Shown: positions 48,251-59,520 of the stretch, piece by piece
How positions within the stretch are numbered: the first letter of the stretch is position 1
Layout: each line of letters begins with the position of its first letter
Assembly (NCBI GenBank): GCA_021904315.1
Contig: CM038910.1
Location: forward strand, 5,952,001-6,016,000
DNA: 64,000 bases
Reading direction: 5' to 3'
From: Sphagnum magellanicum
Taxonomy: Eukaryota; Streptophyta; Sphagnopsida; Sphagnales; Sphagnaceae
The notes under the pieces: model-generated
Seen by the model: the letters and a program-made list of their open reading frames with translations, nothing else
Database searches by the model: none
Told to the model about the DNA's origin: nothing
Made by a program: the position numbers and the translations under genes

Positions 48251-49097
48251 TTTTTTCTTTTCCTTGTCTGCCCTTGACCTAATCCATGATGCCTAGATAC
48301 AAAATATGGTTCCTGATATGCACAATTTGGGTGTGTAAATAGACACCAAAAGGGATAACATGTCTCCTAATGTCCATTACATGACCAAAGTGTGTATAAT
48401 AAGACACAAAATTTGTGTCTGGGCAGCACCATGATGTGTCTGGTTCATCACCAGACACAGGCAATTGGGCAATAAGGGGAAAAAGAAGTTTTGTCAAGGA
48501 AAATGGAGAATTGAGTGGGATTTAATGAAGTTGTTTGGAAATTTTTAGACCTAAGGTGTGAGAGATATTGAATTTTGAGTAATTTTTTTCATTGAAAATT
48601 CAATTAAATTACAAATAATGATTTTGAAAGGAAAATAAAGTTGGGTAATCAATTCACACTTTGGCCAAGGGCACATGCTACACTAGTTTAAATGGATATT
48701 GGGATTTATTCCATGGGACCAACGTGGGTGCTGATTCACCCAAGGCCATGAACTATGGGTGTATATTATTTTGTGTATGAGACATTATGGACTTTGAATG
48801 TGGAATGGGGTTCCTTTTCCTTTTGTGATGGGAAAAGTTCTGTATGCTTCCAGAAATGAAATAAAATGTGGAATGGCGATTTTTATAAACTACCACACAT
48901 TATGAACTTGTCAGCTATATACCAATTTGCTAAGCAGCTTAGACTGAGCCATTTCTAAGAACAATTTTCAAGTTTTCAGATAATTGGGTAAACATATTTC
49001 CAATGTTATTTTCCATTTCACCATGAAGACACTTCTAAATTTGAAGGGCATTTCTAAATTTGTTTCTAGTTGTTGTGTTTCTTTTGGGGGATAAGTA
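48251..49097. other. Intergenic DNA
   Basis: No gene supported. Confidence 0.5.
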
Positions 49098-49453
49098 GGG
49101 CCACAATGAACCAGCACACCATCCATTGGATGCCCGTTATTACTCAATTGTGGATGAACCTCAACTGAGTTAATATATAGGTTTGCCTCCGGAACCAATT
49201 CTGTAAGAAATAGGTCATATATAGAGGTAGAGAGGTAAGAAAATAGATAATTACCAGGTAAATAAGGGCTGTTTTTTATTACCTACTTACTGACAACCTG
49301 CTTGTGGGTCGTTAGAAGGTAGGTAGAAGAAAAATAGCAATTGAGCTAACCACCATGGTTAGCTAGCGAACTGGAACCCAACAGAAAACTGTTTGATGGC
49401 CACTTACCATTCATCCTTTATGGTGTGCTGGTGGGCGGTAGTTTACTGTGGCC
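49098..49453. mobile_element. GGGCCA-type TIR element, ~356 bp
   Basis: The left end GGGCCACAATGAACCAGCAC with ACCA is mirrored at the right end by TGGTGTGCTGGTGGGCGGTA with GTTTACTGTGGCC, with a small insertion in the right arm. The ends resemble those of 51561-51781, placing them in one family. The interior holds AGGTAGG-type repeats and no transposase. Confidence 0.55.
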
Positions 49454-49902
49454 GGGATAGTAGGTAGGTGACGGAAGGTGGGCCAACCAAATTAGGTTGG
49501 CGTCGCCTTGAATCTGAATCTCTTGACTTTGGAACAGGTCTGGACTTTGGTTGGGCCCGTTCCACATCAAAAGACTGGGAAGCCCATGACGCTGAAGAGT
49601 GATGGGGTTTGTTTCAAAGTGCCGGATACGAAAAGGACAGACCAGCACTTATCCCAACCAAAAGAAAACCCAGTTAAAGTGCACTGCATCTGCTCATGAA
49701 TCTGAATCTTTGCAACTGGCTAATGTGGGCCTGCTGGTGGATCTTAAATTCCTGACACCATTACAAGACTAGTGCAACTTGGCCATGAGTCTTTAGACCC
49801 TAGGTCATCTTATTATTGGCTTTAATGCCAGTCCCTTTTCTTTGAAAAAGAAATGGAAGACAAGGACAAAAAAACATCCTTGAGATTACTTTTTACACGA
49901 AG

Positions 49903-49926
49903 CAAATAAATAAATAAATAAATAAA
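49903..49926 (+). repeat. (AAAT)n microsatellite
   Basis: Five to six AAAT/AATA units in a row. Confidence 0.9.
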
Positions 49927-49940
49927 GGAAAAACACCCGG

Positions 49941-50108
49941 CAAGGGAACAAGAGAAGAAAAAAAATGGACCCAAGTCACAATGGTGTTGAAGGCACAAGG
50001 GAACAAGATAAGAAAAAAGAATGGACCCAAGTCACAATGGTGTTGGAGACACAAGGGAACAAGATAAGAAAAAAAGAAAGGACCCAAGTTCAAATGGTGT
50101 TGAAGGCA
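49941..50108 (+). repeat. Three 56-57-bp tandem copies
   Basis: Copies start at 49941, 49996 and 50052 with CAAGGGAACAAG, followed by AAGAAAAAA and GGACCCAAGTCACAATGGTG. The period is not a multiple of three, so the frame through it (49965-50192) is not a protein repeat. Confidence 0.9.
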
Positions 50109-50280
50109 CTGGGGATTGACGCAATGGTTTTTCTTAGGGTTCAAAAGAAAGTGCAAGGGGAAGCACGCCCATCACCAAACAGATGCTGGTGAGTGAACGC
50201 CGAGACAGTTCTGGCCATGGCCGGGCAACAATCATGGCCCAGCCAGTAATCATTCAATGGGACCCTAACACCATGGGTTT

Positions 50281-50328
50281 GAAAACTTGTGACTGGGTTT
50301 GTTTGAAAACTTGTGACTGGGTTTGTTT
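50281..50328 (+). repeat. 24-bp perfect tandem duplication
   Basis: GAAAACTTGTGACTGGGTTT plus GTTT occurs at 50281 and 50305. Confidence 0.95.
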
Positions 50329-50439
50329 TTTAAATTCCATTCAGACATGGAATTTGTTTGTTTGGTCATGGGCTTCAGAGCTTGCATGTGCCAAAATATG
50401 TAAGAGTTTCATTTGCTTCTTTTTGTTCGGTAATGGGTA

Positions 50440-50810
50440 ATCATTTGGAACCGTCCAAAATAGTTAGGAGCTTTCCAACCTCTGATTTGGTAACGAGTGG
50501 GGTTTGTCCAAATTTTTTTTTAAATTGAACAAAATGTCACCCCTACAATCCATTACAGTTTTGTAATGGGTGGGGTTTTCTTTTTTTATAAAAATGAACA
50601 GAGGTGTCCCTACCTTTGTTTGGGTTGGGTTTATAAAACACAAAAAAAGTTAACCAGATGTGTCCCTCCTATAGTATGGGTGAGGTTTGTTTTTTGTTTT
50701 TCAGTCTAATGAATAGAGGCGTCCCTATATACTTCTGTTTGGTAATAGGTGGGATTTGGGAAAAAAAAAAAAATTGAACATAGTTACATAGGTGTCCAAC
50801 AAGTATCCCC
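50440..50810 (+). repeat. Degenerate 56-72-bp tandem repeats
   Basis: A unit of GGTAATGGGTGGGGTTTG, a T- or A-run, TGAACAGAGG and TGTCCCTAC recurs about five times. TGTC(A)CCC words lie near 50535, 50605, 50661, 50720 and 50793. Confidence 0.6.
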
Positions 50811-50826
50811 AGTCTATAATGGGGGT

Positions 50827-51010
50827 ATTAGCCCAGGCCAAAAGAGGGGTGACCAACAGTTTTGGAAATAGAAATTTCATGCAGCCAATGGGAAGGCTCA
50901 GCATGCACTCTCAAAGTGCCTTGATTTTTTTCCTTTTAGGTTTTTGGGGGGAGGGGGGATTTTTTTCATTTTTCATTTGGTCCCAACATGTTCCTTTCAA
51001 GTTCCCAATG
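50827..51010 (+). repeat. ~180-bp direct repeat, copy A
   Basis: ATTAGCCCAGGCCAAAA at 50827 is followed by GTTTTGGAAATAGAAATTTC, a G-rich run and TGTTCC words. Copy B begins at 51304. Confidence 0.7.
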
Positions 51011-51303
51011 GGTTCCCAATATGTTCCCCAAGGGTGTTCCTGATAGCACCTCGCTTTAATCCCATATGTTTTGCCCAAAGTCCTCCCCTTCTCACCTATA
51101 TAGGTGGGCCGAAGGTGGGCACTCCTATAAAGAATCTTCTATTTTGGGGGAGCCTCCATAGTCTCAACTTTTGTTTGCGATGGGCCAATCAAATTGGCTC
51201 TTGCAAAAACAAAATGTTGGACTTGTGAGGCAACCCAACCAATTAATATGAAACAGAATAAGTGTGAAGATGATCCCTATGTCCCACAATTTCTGCCCCT
51301 GCC

Positions 51304-51480
51304 ATTAGCCCAGGCCAAAAATGGTGACAAACAATTTTGGAAATAAAAGTTTCATGCAAACAATGAGGAGGCTGTGCATATACTGTTGAAGAGTCCAGTT
51401 TTTTTTTTCTGTTTGGGGGAGGAGGGGAGGAGAGGTTTTTTTTTTTCCTTCTATGTTCCTAATGTGTTCCCATAGGGTTG
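51304..51480 (+). repeat. ~180-bp direct repeat, copy B
   Basis: Matches copy A in order (ATTAGCCCAGGCCAAAA, ATTTTGGAAATAAAAGTTTC, GGGGGAGGAGGGGAGG), offset 477 bp. Confidence 0.7.
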
Positions 51481-51560
51481 CTCAACTTCTGTTTGCATAT
51501 GGGAAATGATATCTCATAGAGAAGCAAGGAGGGTTATGAGAGAGGGGCTATTTTCTATTT

Positions 51561-51781
51561 GGGCTGGTGTGACCCAGCACCCACAAACGTGACACCCCCT
51601 TTTTCCCATTTGATGCCATCCAATTGGATGAACCCAAAATTTAGAATCCCTGGGAAACATTTAGAATTCTCAACTACAGGGATGTTATCTAGGAACAAGA
51701 ACCCAATGAAAAAAAAAAAGTCCTGTTCACACACCATCCATCCATGGTGGCATGTTCATGGGTGCTAGTTCACTTTGGCCC
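51561..51781. mobile_element. GGGCCA-type TIR element, 221 bp (best-preserved copy)
   Basis: The left end 51561-51583 (GGGCTGGTGTGACCCAGCAC plus CCA) is mirrored by the right end 51759-51781, whose reverse complement starts GGGCCAAAGTGAACTAGCAC. It has no coding capacity. 51561-51745 has a reverse-complement copy at 31501-31685, and end fragments occur at 13616 and 49098-49453. It is a non-autonomous TIR family whose superfamily is unknown. Confidence 0.7.
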
Positions 51782-54769
51782 ATGGGAGCTTCAATGGAGA
51801 GAGCACCACAAAAGGCATCTCCTTGCATATCTATTCTCTAACCCAAATTATGCGAGCCCCTTAATCAGAATCCTAGAAAGGACCTCATAATCTTACAAGG
51901 GATGTAAGTACAGATCCTAGTAAAGATCTCATAATGTGCACATTGAAAACAAAGCTCCCAAAACCTAAAGTAGGAGATTAAACAACTTATTTTTACTTTT
52001 GCTAGGTCTATGCATTTATTTCTTAGGCCTTTTGTTGTCAAAAATGGAAAATTGCAGAAAGGAGCTTGGGATCACTACATTTCATTCATTTGTTCATACT
52101 CGTCTCTTTTCCTCTCTCATTTGTATCAAAGCATGACTTGTTTATCAACAAGTTCATTATAAGAGCTTTAGAACATCCTAGAGTTGTTAGTTCCTAGTGC
52201 AAAGGTGTTGAAAGGAAAAGCAAAACAATAAAAAATAAAAGATTAATCTCAGCACAATTTTGTTGAAAGTTGAGAGCGAGAGAAGAGTCTAGTTTGTGTA
52301 GATTCACATTACTAAACAAGTTATACAAAGCAAGGTTCTCCAAGTTCTTATACTATGTTGGTTCCATCAAAAAGTAATCTTGCTAAGGCCTAGAGCATCA
52401 CCATGTCCAAGATCTTGTAGATATCAAGCTTTTGAATTGCAATGCACTGGGGAAGTGCACCCCCACAACCTACAAAACAACCATAGATGTAGACTTAGTG
52501 TGGGAAGATTTTTCTAATTTTTTTTACTTCAGTTTTTTCTATAGAAAAGCTAGAAACATATTCATTCACTCACTACCCTAACCTAACATAGTTCTTGTTT
52601 TCTTCGGATTTGTATAGTCCAAGGAGGAAAAGTTACTTCTTATGGGACCCAAACGCTACCCCCAAACTTGTTAGAGGTTGGGCGATTGAAAGCTCCAAAT
52701 CGATCATGAATTTGAATGCAGTTCGCAAATGTCAAAGTGGCATGATGAGTTGCATTGATCCAAAAAAGAAAAACAACAATGTTTATTGTTTGCCAGTTTT
52801 CTTGACTTTTATGAAAAACCTTCAGTTTCAATTCCTCAAAAAACAAGAGGTGTCAATTTTAATTATGGTTTCACAAATAAATGGAACCTTAGGCCTAGTT
52901 TTGGTTTAAAATTGGTGGTAAATTACTAATTAAGCCCTAATTCCAAAAACCAATTTCCCGACAATTTTCAAATATACATATTTTCAAACATTTCAGTTTC
53001 AATTCCAATTTTGTAATTGATTGTTTATTTTAGTTTCAATTCCAAAACTTGGTCTACTTTCAAACCTAGTTTCAATTTTGGTTCTAAAAATCAGATTTAC
53101 TTCTAATTCAATTATGATTATGGTTAATTAACATTGGAACCAATGGTTATAATGGCCCAAATTGCGTAACTACCCAACATTAGAAAACAACCTGCCCCCC
53201 CTCCCCCCCTCATCCAAACCTTCCACACACACACATAATTAATGGAATTGTTGTTATTGCGAAATGTTCAAAGTTGCCAAACCAACAAAGTTTAAAGGAA
53301 GCCATGGACATAGTGGAAAGAAACCATAACATTTTAAGCAAGGCCAATAGGTTGTGGAACATACCTTTCACCTTTTTTAATACCATTTGAATGGAAAAAC
53401 TTGCATGTTTAGGAAAATGGGACTAGTGGATGTACTAATTAGAAATGAGGACAAACAAATTTTAGAACAGATCTTGGCCATGTTAAAAAAAAAAATCATC
53501 CATTACCCTATAGGAACTAAAAATAAAAGGTTGAATTGACACAAACTAAGCTTACCATATTAGCAAATGGGTACTTGGAAACACATGGTGGTATTAGTAA
53601 AATCCAAAATTGATCATTTGTATGGCAAAGGGTTCGAAGTTTATGGGGCACATGGATTGACCATGACATCTTGTCATTAATTGTATGAAAACTTGTAAGG
53701 CATTTACATAGAACAAAAGTATAGTCAACTTTGCATTTGGAACTTGAATGAAACCAACATCCAAGTTGATTGAAAACATGATGCAAAGGTATTAATGAAG
53801 TGCAATTCAAATGAGGTTTCCAATAGCATTCACAAGTCTAAGGAATGGTTCATTTCAATTACATTTAAAAAGAAACTAATGTATTTATGCCCACCTTTTA
53901 CATATTTAGGGGTGAACACATGTATGCAAGGACTACATTAAATTGTTTTGGCTAGGAACTTTGCTTGCATGGATGACATCACTTTTTATTCAAAAAGTTT
54001 TTTGTTATTATCATGAGGAGAGTCCCAAGTGGCATCTTTCATTACTAGAAAACATTTAGACATATCACCATACAAAACCCTTTAAGTGGGGTTTGGGTGG
54101 TTTACCCAAAACCTAAACCACTAAAATTGGTGGATGAATGGACCTAGTCCATTATTATACTAATATAGTGGCATTTTAGTTATTGCCCCCATTAACAAAT
54201 TTTGGTTGCCAATTACATATGAAAACATTACAAAGGTCTTATTTATGGCATGGGTTTGAATTTCTTCCTCATTCCATTTGAGTCTCCTTTGCTTCTAGCC
54301 AAGCTAAAAAAACTTTAGAATTTATAATTTTTTGGTGAATGTTGCCACCAACACATTAATTCATAAAAGGGATTCATAGAAAGTTTATAGCATAGTAGGA
54401 AGTGACATTGTTGTAAATGTAACTTGAGTTCATTTGTGTGTGTGGAAACTTGATTTGCAAGGTTGAACAATGTAGGAGTGACTCGGTAGCTAGTAGGGCA
54501 TAAGATTTTCAAGCATATTTAGTTGGTGTTATTTGTGTGTTATAATTGGTACTCTCGTGTTGATGTTGTTACATTGTTATTTTTTATTAAAATGTTATTG
54601 TTACTCTTGAGATTTTATTGTTGTCGAAAGTGAATTAATGTTTTTTACGTTATTAACTGTTGAACCCTATTGCTTTAAGCAGATGGTAGAAGGAAAATTC
54701 AAATTTCAAAGTTTATTTCCAATTTTGGGCTTATTTCACTATAAGAAAAAAGGGTTTTTTGTAATTGGG

Positions 54770-56420
54770 CTTACAACTCAATTTTTGAATTGCAATGACC
54801 ATTTGCAACTCATTGTATTTGTACACCCATGAGTGTTATCAAACAAGTTGCATGAGTTCCAAGAAATGCAACTCATTACAACTCAAATGCAACTATGTCA
54901 CAACAACTCCTTTTCAATTACTATGCAACACCCCTATGACTACAACCATAATGTCATGTTGACATCACTTTTCATCCATTCATCAAAATATAACACATAG
55001 CACTATGAAGATTTTTGGGTGAATTTATTTTCAAAATATTGATATCCACCATCCATTATGATTATTCATTTTAAATGGTGTTAGATTATGACATGTGGCA
55101 TAATTAAAAATTTCCATGTGGCAAATTAATTGAATTTTGGACATAAATAAATAAATAAATATTTATTTATTTAAGTAAGTACCTAAATAGGTTGGTACAT
55201 AGCCATAGGTAAGTAAGTTGAAAGGTCTTACATACCAACCTACCTACTTACTTACATAGGTAAGCAAATAAGTAGGAAAGTAAAAGGGTAGGTGAATTAA
55301 AGAGTAACCACATAAATTTTTTATTTTATTATGTGTTTTCCCTTAGGGTTAAGCTTTTATGAGTTCATTCCAAAACAACACATACATTTTAATGTGAGAA
55401 TACAAGAGGAGCACTTCATTATATAGTTTGTGAGATGAGACATTCAAGACAAAGCATATGGGTTAAATCTTTTAGTTGCACCTTAGTTGCAAATTGAGTT
55501 GTTACTACAAATAAAAAAATCCCATGTGTTTTGTGTTTGATCTTAATTTTGTAAATTATTTCAAGTAATTAAGATATAATTACTTTAAATTTAATTTTCT
55601 GAAATAAATATTAAATAATTAATTATTAAAAAAAATGATAATTGATGATCTGAATTCAAATAAATTTCAATAATTATTCACCTAGATTGATGAAATTGAT
55701 TATCAAAATTATTAATTTTAAAATTTAAATAATAAACATGAATTTGAGTAGAAGACATTGAAATATAAAAAGATGTATCCATATGTATACCTTTATTGAA
55801 TGTTTAATGGAATATAAACATTGCCTTTAATTTCAATTCAAAAGTAGACTTTCACATTCCATGAAATTTTATGGTTTGATATGTATGTATACCAACATGA
55901 TATTGTGAGTTGCAATGTAATGGAATATCATTAATACAACAATTGAACATTAGTCACAAAAAATAGGACTATAATATTTACATAGTGACAACCTAGTGGC
56001 ACAATTAGTTGTACCAATGGGAATCATAGTTGAAATTATTTGCAAGTAAGTTGAAAGTTTCATATGTAATGGGTGATGGAAATGCACATATGTGGCATGA
56101 TTGTATGTATCAAGGCTAGGTACTAGTTGCAAAATAGTTATTGATTGGGGGTTTACATTTACACTAATTGTAATGTAGTTATCACATGCAACTAAAGTGT
56201 AACTTGTCAAAAAATCAAACATGGTTGACTATAACCATATACACAATGTGTACATTCCACTGTGTAGGTGTCTCTCTTGTAATTAACTTGCAACTATAAT
56301 ACAACTCCTTGATTTCCTAACATGGCATTTATTTTATTGATTCTTTGTATTTCCATGGGATAGTTGTAATATAGTTGTTTTGGAGCTCTAGTTGCAAGGT
56401 AATGTAGTCGTGGTGGACAT
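54770..56420. repeat. Cluster of AGTTGCAA/TTGCAACT words in both orientations
   Basis: Examples are at about 54808, 54850, 54870, 54888, 55484, 55494, 55910, 56128, 56186, 56289 and 56391. There is no fixed period. It may be an eroded array of short inverted units. Confidence 0.35.
55148..55173. repeat. Perfect 26-bp palindrome in tetranucleotide DNA
   Basis: The (TAAA)n run flips to (TTTA)n at 55160/55161 with perfect symmetry for 13 bases each side. AGGTTGGTA (about 55188) and TACCAACCT (about 55230) add a second inversion, and GTAAGTAAG/CTTACTTAC pairs lie inside. Confidence 0.85.
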
Positions 56421-56804
56421 AATTTTTCTTAGTGTTTATGGCATAACCTTACAAGTTAAGGTTTTAACACGTGCATCAATTAATTTTCTTTCAAATCTAT
56501 GTTGATGTTTTTTGAAAAATTTCCATTATTTAAAAAATATTTTTCCCTTATATTAATATGGGTAAATTTTTTGGTACTATTATGGGCATGCACTTGAAAT
56601 CTATTTTGTTGTCCATGGAAAGGAATGGCATGTGAATACTTGAATTTATACTATTTTGAATTTGAATGATTAATAATCATTTTTTAACCTAATGTGTTTG
56701 GTATTTGTGTTTTACAAATCCCAATTATGCAACAAGAGCAAGGTCATTAACATGTATAATTATTGGAACACCAACATCTATAACATGGTGTTGCAACAAC
56801 AAGC

Positions 56805-57310
56805 TCTAAATATCAATTTGCTAGCTTATTTAAACTAATCAGAGGCATGAAATTTTGTGGGTCCATCTGTAGCTTCTAAAACATGTTGACCTTTTAGGCA
56901 TCTTATATTGTGTTCATGCTTCATGTATGGCAAGTATAATGACATGATGTCAAATTTCAAACTTAACTTTGAATTAAATAACACAACTAGCTTAAAGTGG
57001 GGTCCTAGGTCTAATTTTCTAAAAAATAAGTACAAACATGGTAAAAGTCCATCCAGTATTTGATGTTAGCTTATTCAAATTAATTGGAGGCATGAAATTT
57101 TGTCTAAAGTTTCATGTCTTCAAAAATGTTGATTCTCCCATAGTATGTTCATGCTCCATTGCAAGTAATGTACATCAAATTGCAAGTTTCAACTTTGAAC
57201 TAAACAATTCAATTAACTTGAAATGCGGTCTTAATTAGTTTGAATTCTTTTTTAAAGTACTTATACATATGTGACTAGTAAAAGTTCATCCATTATTTGA
57301 TGTTAGCTTA
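56805..57310 (+). repeat. ~240-bp tandem repeat, two copies plus a partial third
   Basis: AGCTTATT(T/C)AAA with GGAGGCATGAAATTTTGT anchors lie at 56823 and 57067, and a partial third copy begins at 57304. GTAAAAGTCCATCCAGTATT and GTAAAAGTTCATCCATTATT precede copies two and three. The plus-strand frame through it (KVHPVFDVSLFKL) is not convincing as a gene. Confidence 0.75.
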
Positions 57311-58286
57311 TTTAACAAGAAGAATGCACCACTAGGTGCCTGTACAATGTGTATTTTGTCAACAAGGAAAGAAACACATTGTTCTACATGTTTTTATTTG
57401 AGAGATCACAAACTGAATTTTTTCTTAGATTTGGAAGTATTTTTTTACTATATTTAATAATCTAATTTGATGGACAATATGGCTTAAGTATTGTATGGAA
57501 GGAGTTTTGAAATTAAGTGTGGACTTTTCCAAAAACATTTAGTAAAAAATCATGGGTAATCCAATGAGGTAATGTTTGGGCTCCTTTATCGAGGTTATTT
57601 GTAGTTTAAGGGCATATTCACAATCAAGGTACCTTTTTTTGGACATAGGATTCAAGGACTTTGTTTTTGCTATCTTCCAAATATAAAATCTAAATGGAAT
57701 AAATTTAAGTGGGAGATAATGAATAATTCAAATTATGATAATTTTCATGATGGTGGTGATTTTTTGCATGCATATGTAATTATGTTCAAATATTTTGGTT
57801 AAAAACTAGAAATGCAGAAAATGAGTACATAAGCTTTTATATACAACTTAACATATTTTTTTACATGAAAATTTCCTACACATTTTGCTGACACTTGGGG
57901 CCACAAATTCTAAACTTAGTGAATATAAAAAATCAACCAAATGGAAAAAAAGGAATCATTTTCCTTGTTGCCCTTTCAAAATGGATTTTGTAGCTTTCAA
58001 AATTCTTATATCATATATTATTTAATCAAATTCATTGTATGAACATTGCCAAACATAGATGTATGCAATATGTATCCATGAAAGAAAGTCAATTTCATTA
58101 TTTCATACATTCCTTTTGATTCTTTTAAAATGAAAATTATAGTTAAGACAAGGATTCAAATTATTTGAAAAGGCTTAAAAGAACATCTACATTATATCCA
58201 ATTTATTTTTGGATTTTTAAATTAGATTAACATGACATCATTCTAGTTCTAATCATATACCAATCCACTATAATCATGAAATACCA
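57311..58286. other. AT-rich intergenic DNA
   Basis: No gene supported. Confidence 0.5.
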
Positions 58287-58479
58287 TAGTACCTTGGCCA
58301 TTTCAACACATGTCCATCAAATAATTAATTAATTTTGAAATTCTCATTTCAACAAATGGAATATTCCAAAATATTCACTATTGTCCTTCACAATATTTTT
58401 TGATTTGGAATAAATAATTCTTGAAAACTTCAACATTTTTGAAAATAATATAATTAGTGTCGAATTGACCAAGGTACTA
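58287..58479. mobile_element. MITE, 193 bp, TIR TAGTACCTTGG
   Basis: The left end TAGTACCTTGGCCATTTC and right end GAATTGACCAAGGTACTA are inverted copies with two mismatches over 18 bases. TA at both edges fits a TA target duplication, as in Stowaway/Tc1-mariner MITEs, but the terminal sequence is not the usual Stowaway consensus. A diverged relative lies at 46937-47130. Confidence 0.7.
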
Positions 58480-58614
58480 AAGTAGTAAATGTAATAAAAA
58501 TCCAAAATAGTCCTTTGTAGTCCTTTTTGTGGCACTTTAGCCTTATATGTGGGATTTTCATGCATTTGATTGCCTTTGGGTCAATACCATTTTTGGCTAG
58601 AGATTATAAAATAC

Positions 58615-58945
58615 ATTTACCACATTGTATACCACCATAAACCCATCCATACCCCCACCCACAAAACCACTTGTAACCTTGCCAATACCCTACACATACC
58701 CCCACCACTAAAACCTATGAATTCACCATTCACAAATATCCCACCAATAAAACCATTGAAAAAACCACAACTCTTAAACCATTCATGAGACCACTCAAGC
58801 ACCCACTAATAAACAACTTGCCAACCACTATAAACAATTAACAAACTATTCCTATACCCATTTACAAACCACCTTTCTATGACAACAAATTCCACCACCA
58901 AAAGTTCGCTCATGAATAATAATTGTTGACCCCCCCACCCCACTT
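58615..58945. repeat. Strand-asymmetric CCAC/AACC-rich stretch
   Basis: The plus strand is rich in A and C and almost free of G, with many CCAC, ACCC and AAACC words at irregular spacing. On the minus strand this reads as Gly/Val/Trp-rich frames (58802-58617), most likely an effect of composition. Confidence 0.5.
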
Positions 58946-59175
58946 GCTTTTTTTTAAAATTGTAATTGTAAAAAATAATGAAATCCCCACTTGTTTATAA
59001 ATAGCATGGTGCCCGTTGAAACCATGTTTTAGTGGTTGTCCTTTGCCACATAGGATCAACCATCAGGGAACATCACAAACCATTGTATAGTGGTTTTGCT
59101 ACATATCATTGAAAAAAAGGTAGTATGCTTTGTGGTATGGTTAAATGTTTTCCAATAGTATTTCAAATCAATTAT

Positions 59176-59520
59176 GACCTTTTGATTTTAAATGGGCATG
59201 GCTCACATGTGTGATATTAAAAAGAATAGAATAAATTCAATACCATGGATTAGACATGGAACTACTCTTCTTAGCACACATTAATGCATGCCCACCAACC
59301 TTTAGATGTAGCTTGTTTCAAACCATCCAAGACTGCATTTAGGCAAATGCAAAACAAAATCATGGTTAAAAACAATTATACTTTAAACCAAACAAGGTGA
59401 TGATGGTTAGTTGGGTAAACAAAGCCTTGGAACAAATTTTGAGGAAAAAAACATAAAGATAGGGTTTAGGAATATAGGGATTTGGCCATTAAACTTTGAT
59501 GAGATGTTTACAAACCTATA
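59176..59520 (+). pseudogene. Decayed pogo/DDE_1-type transposase fragment
   Basis: Three frames give blocks in the order of a DDE superfamily endonuclease. DLLILNGHGSHV (59176-59211) corresponds to the strand that carries the second catalytic Asp, here replaced by Asn. QPLDVACFKPSKTAFR lies within 59287-59397. VSWVNKALEQIL (about 59405-59442) and NIKIGFRNIGIWPLN (59450-59494) follow. These are hallmarks of pogo-like elements (Jerky/CENP-B relatives). The upstream DDE half and the DNA-binding domain are not visible. Frameshifts and the lost Asp make it inactive. The enzyme would normally cut and join element ends in the nucleus. Confidence 0.8.

Larger units (their letters stand above)
51782..56804. 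other. AT-rich intergenic DNA with unassigned frames
   Basis: Frames at plus 52595-52909 and minus 53810-53517 have no recognisable domain. A C-run lies at 53195-53209, a palindrome and AGGT/ACCT tetranucleotides at 55145-55300, and TTGCAACT-rich sequence at 54770-56420. Confidence 0.45.

Noticed and set aside
57038..57090. Ty3-type HPVF.VSL.K segment
   Set aside because: Only about a dozen residues, inside a tandem repeat, with no integrase or reverse transcriptase nearby.
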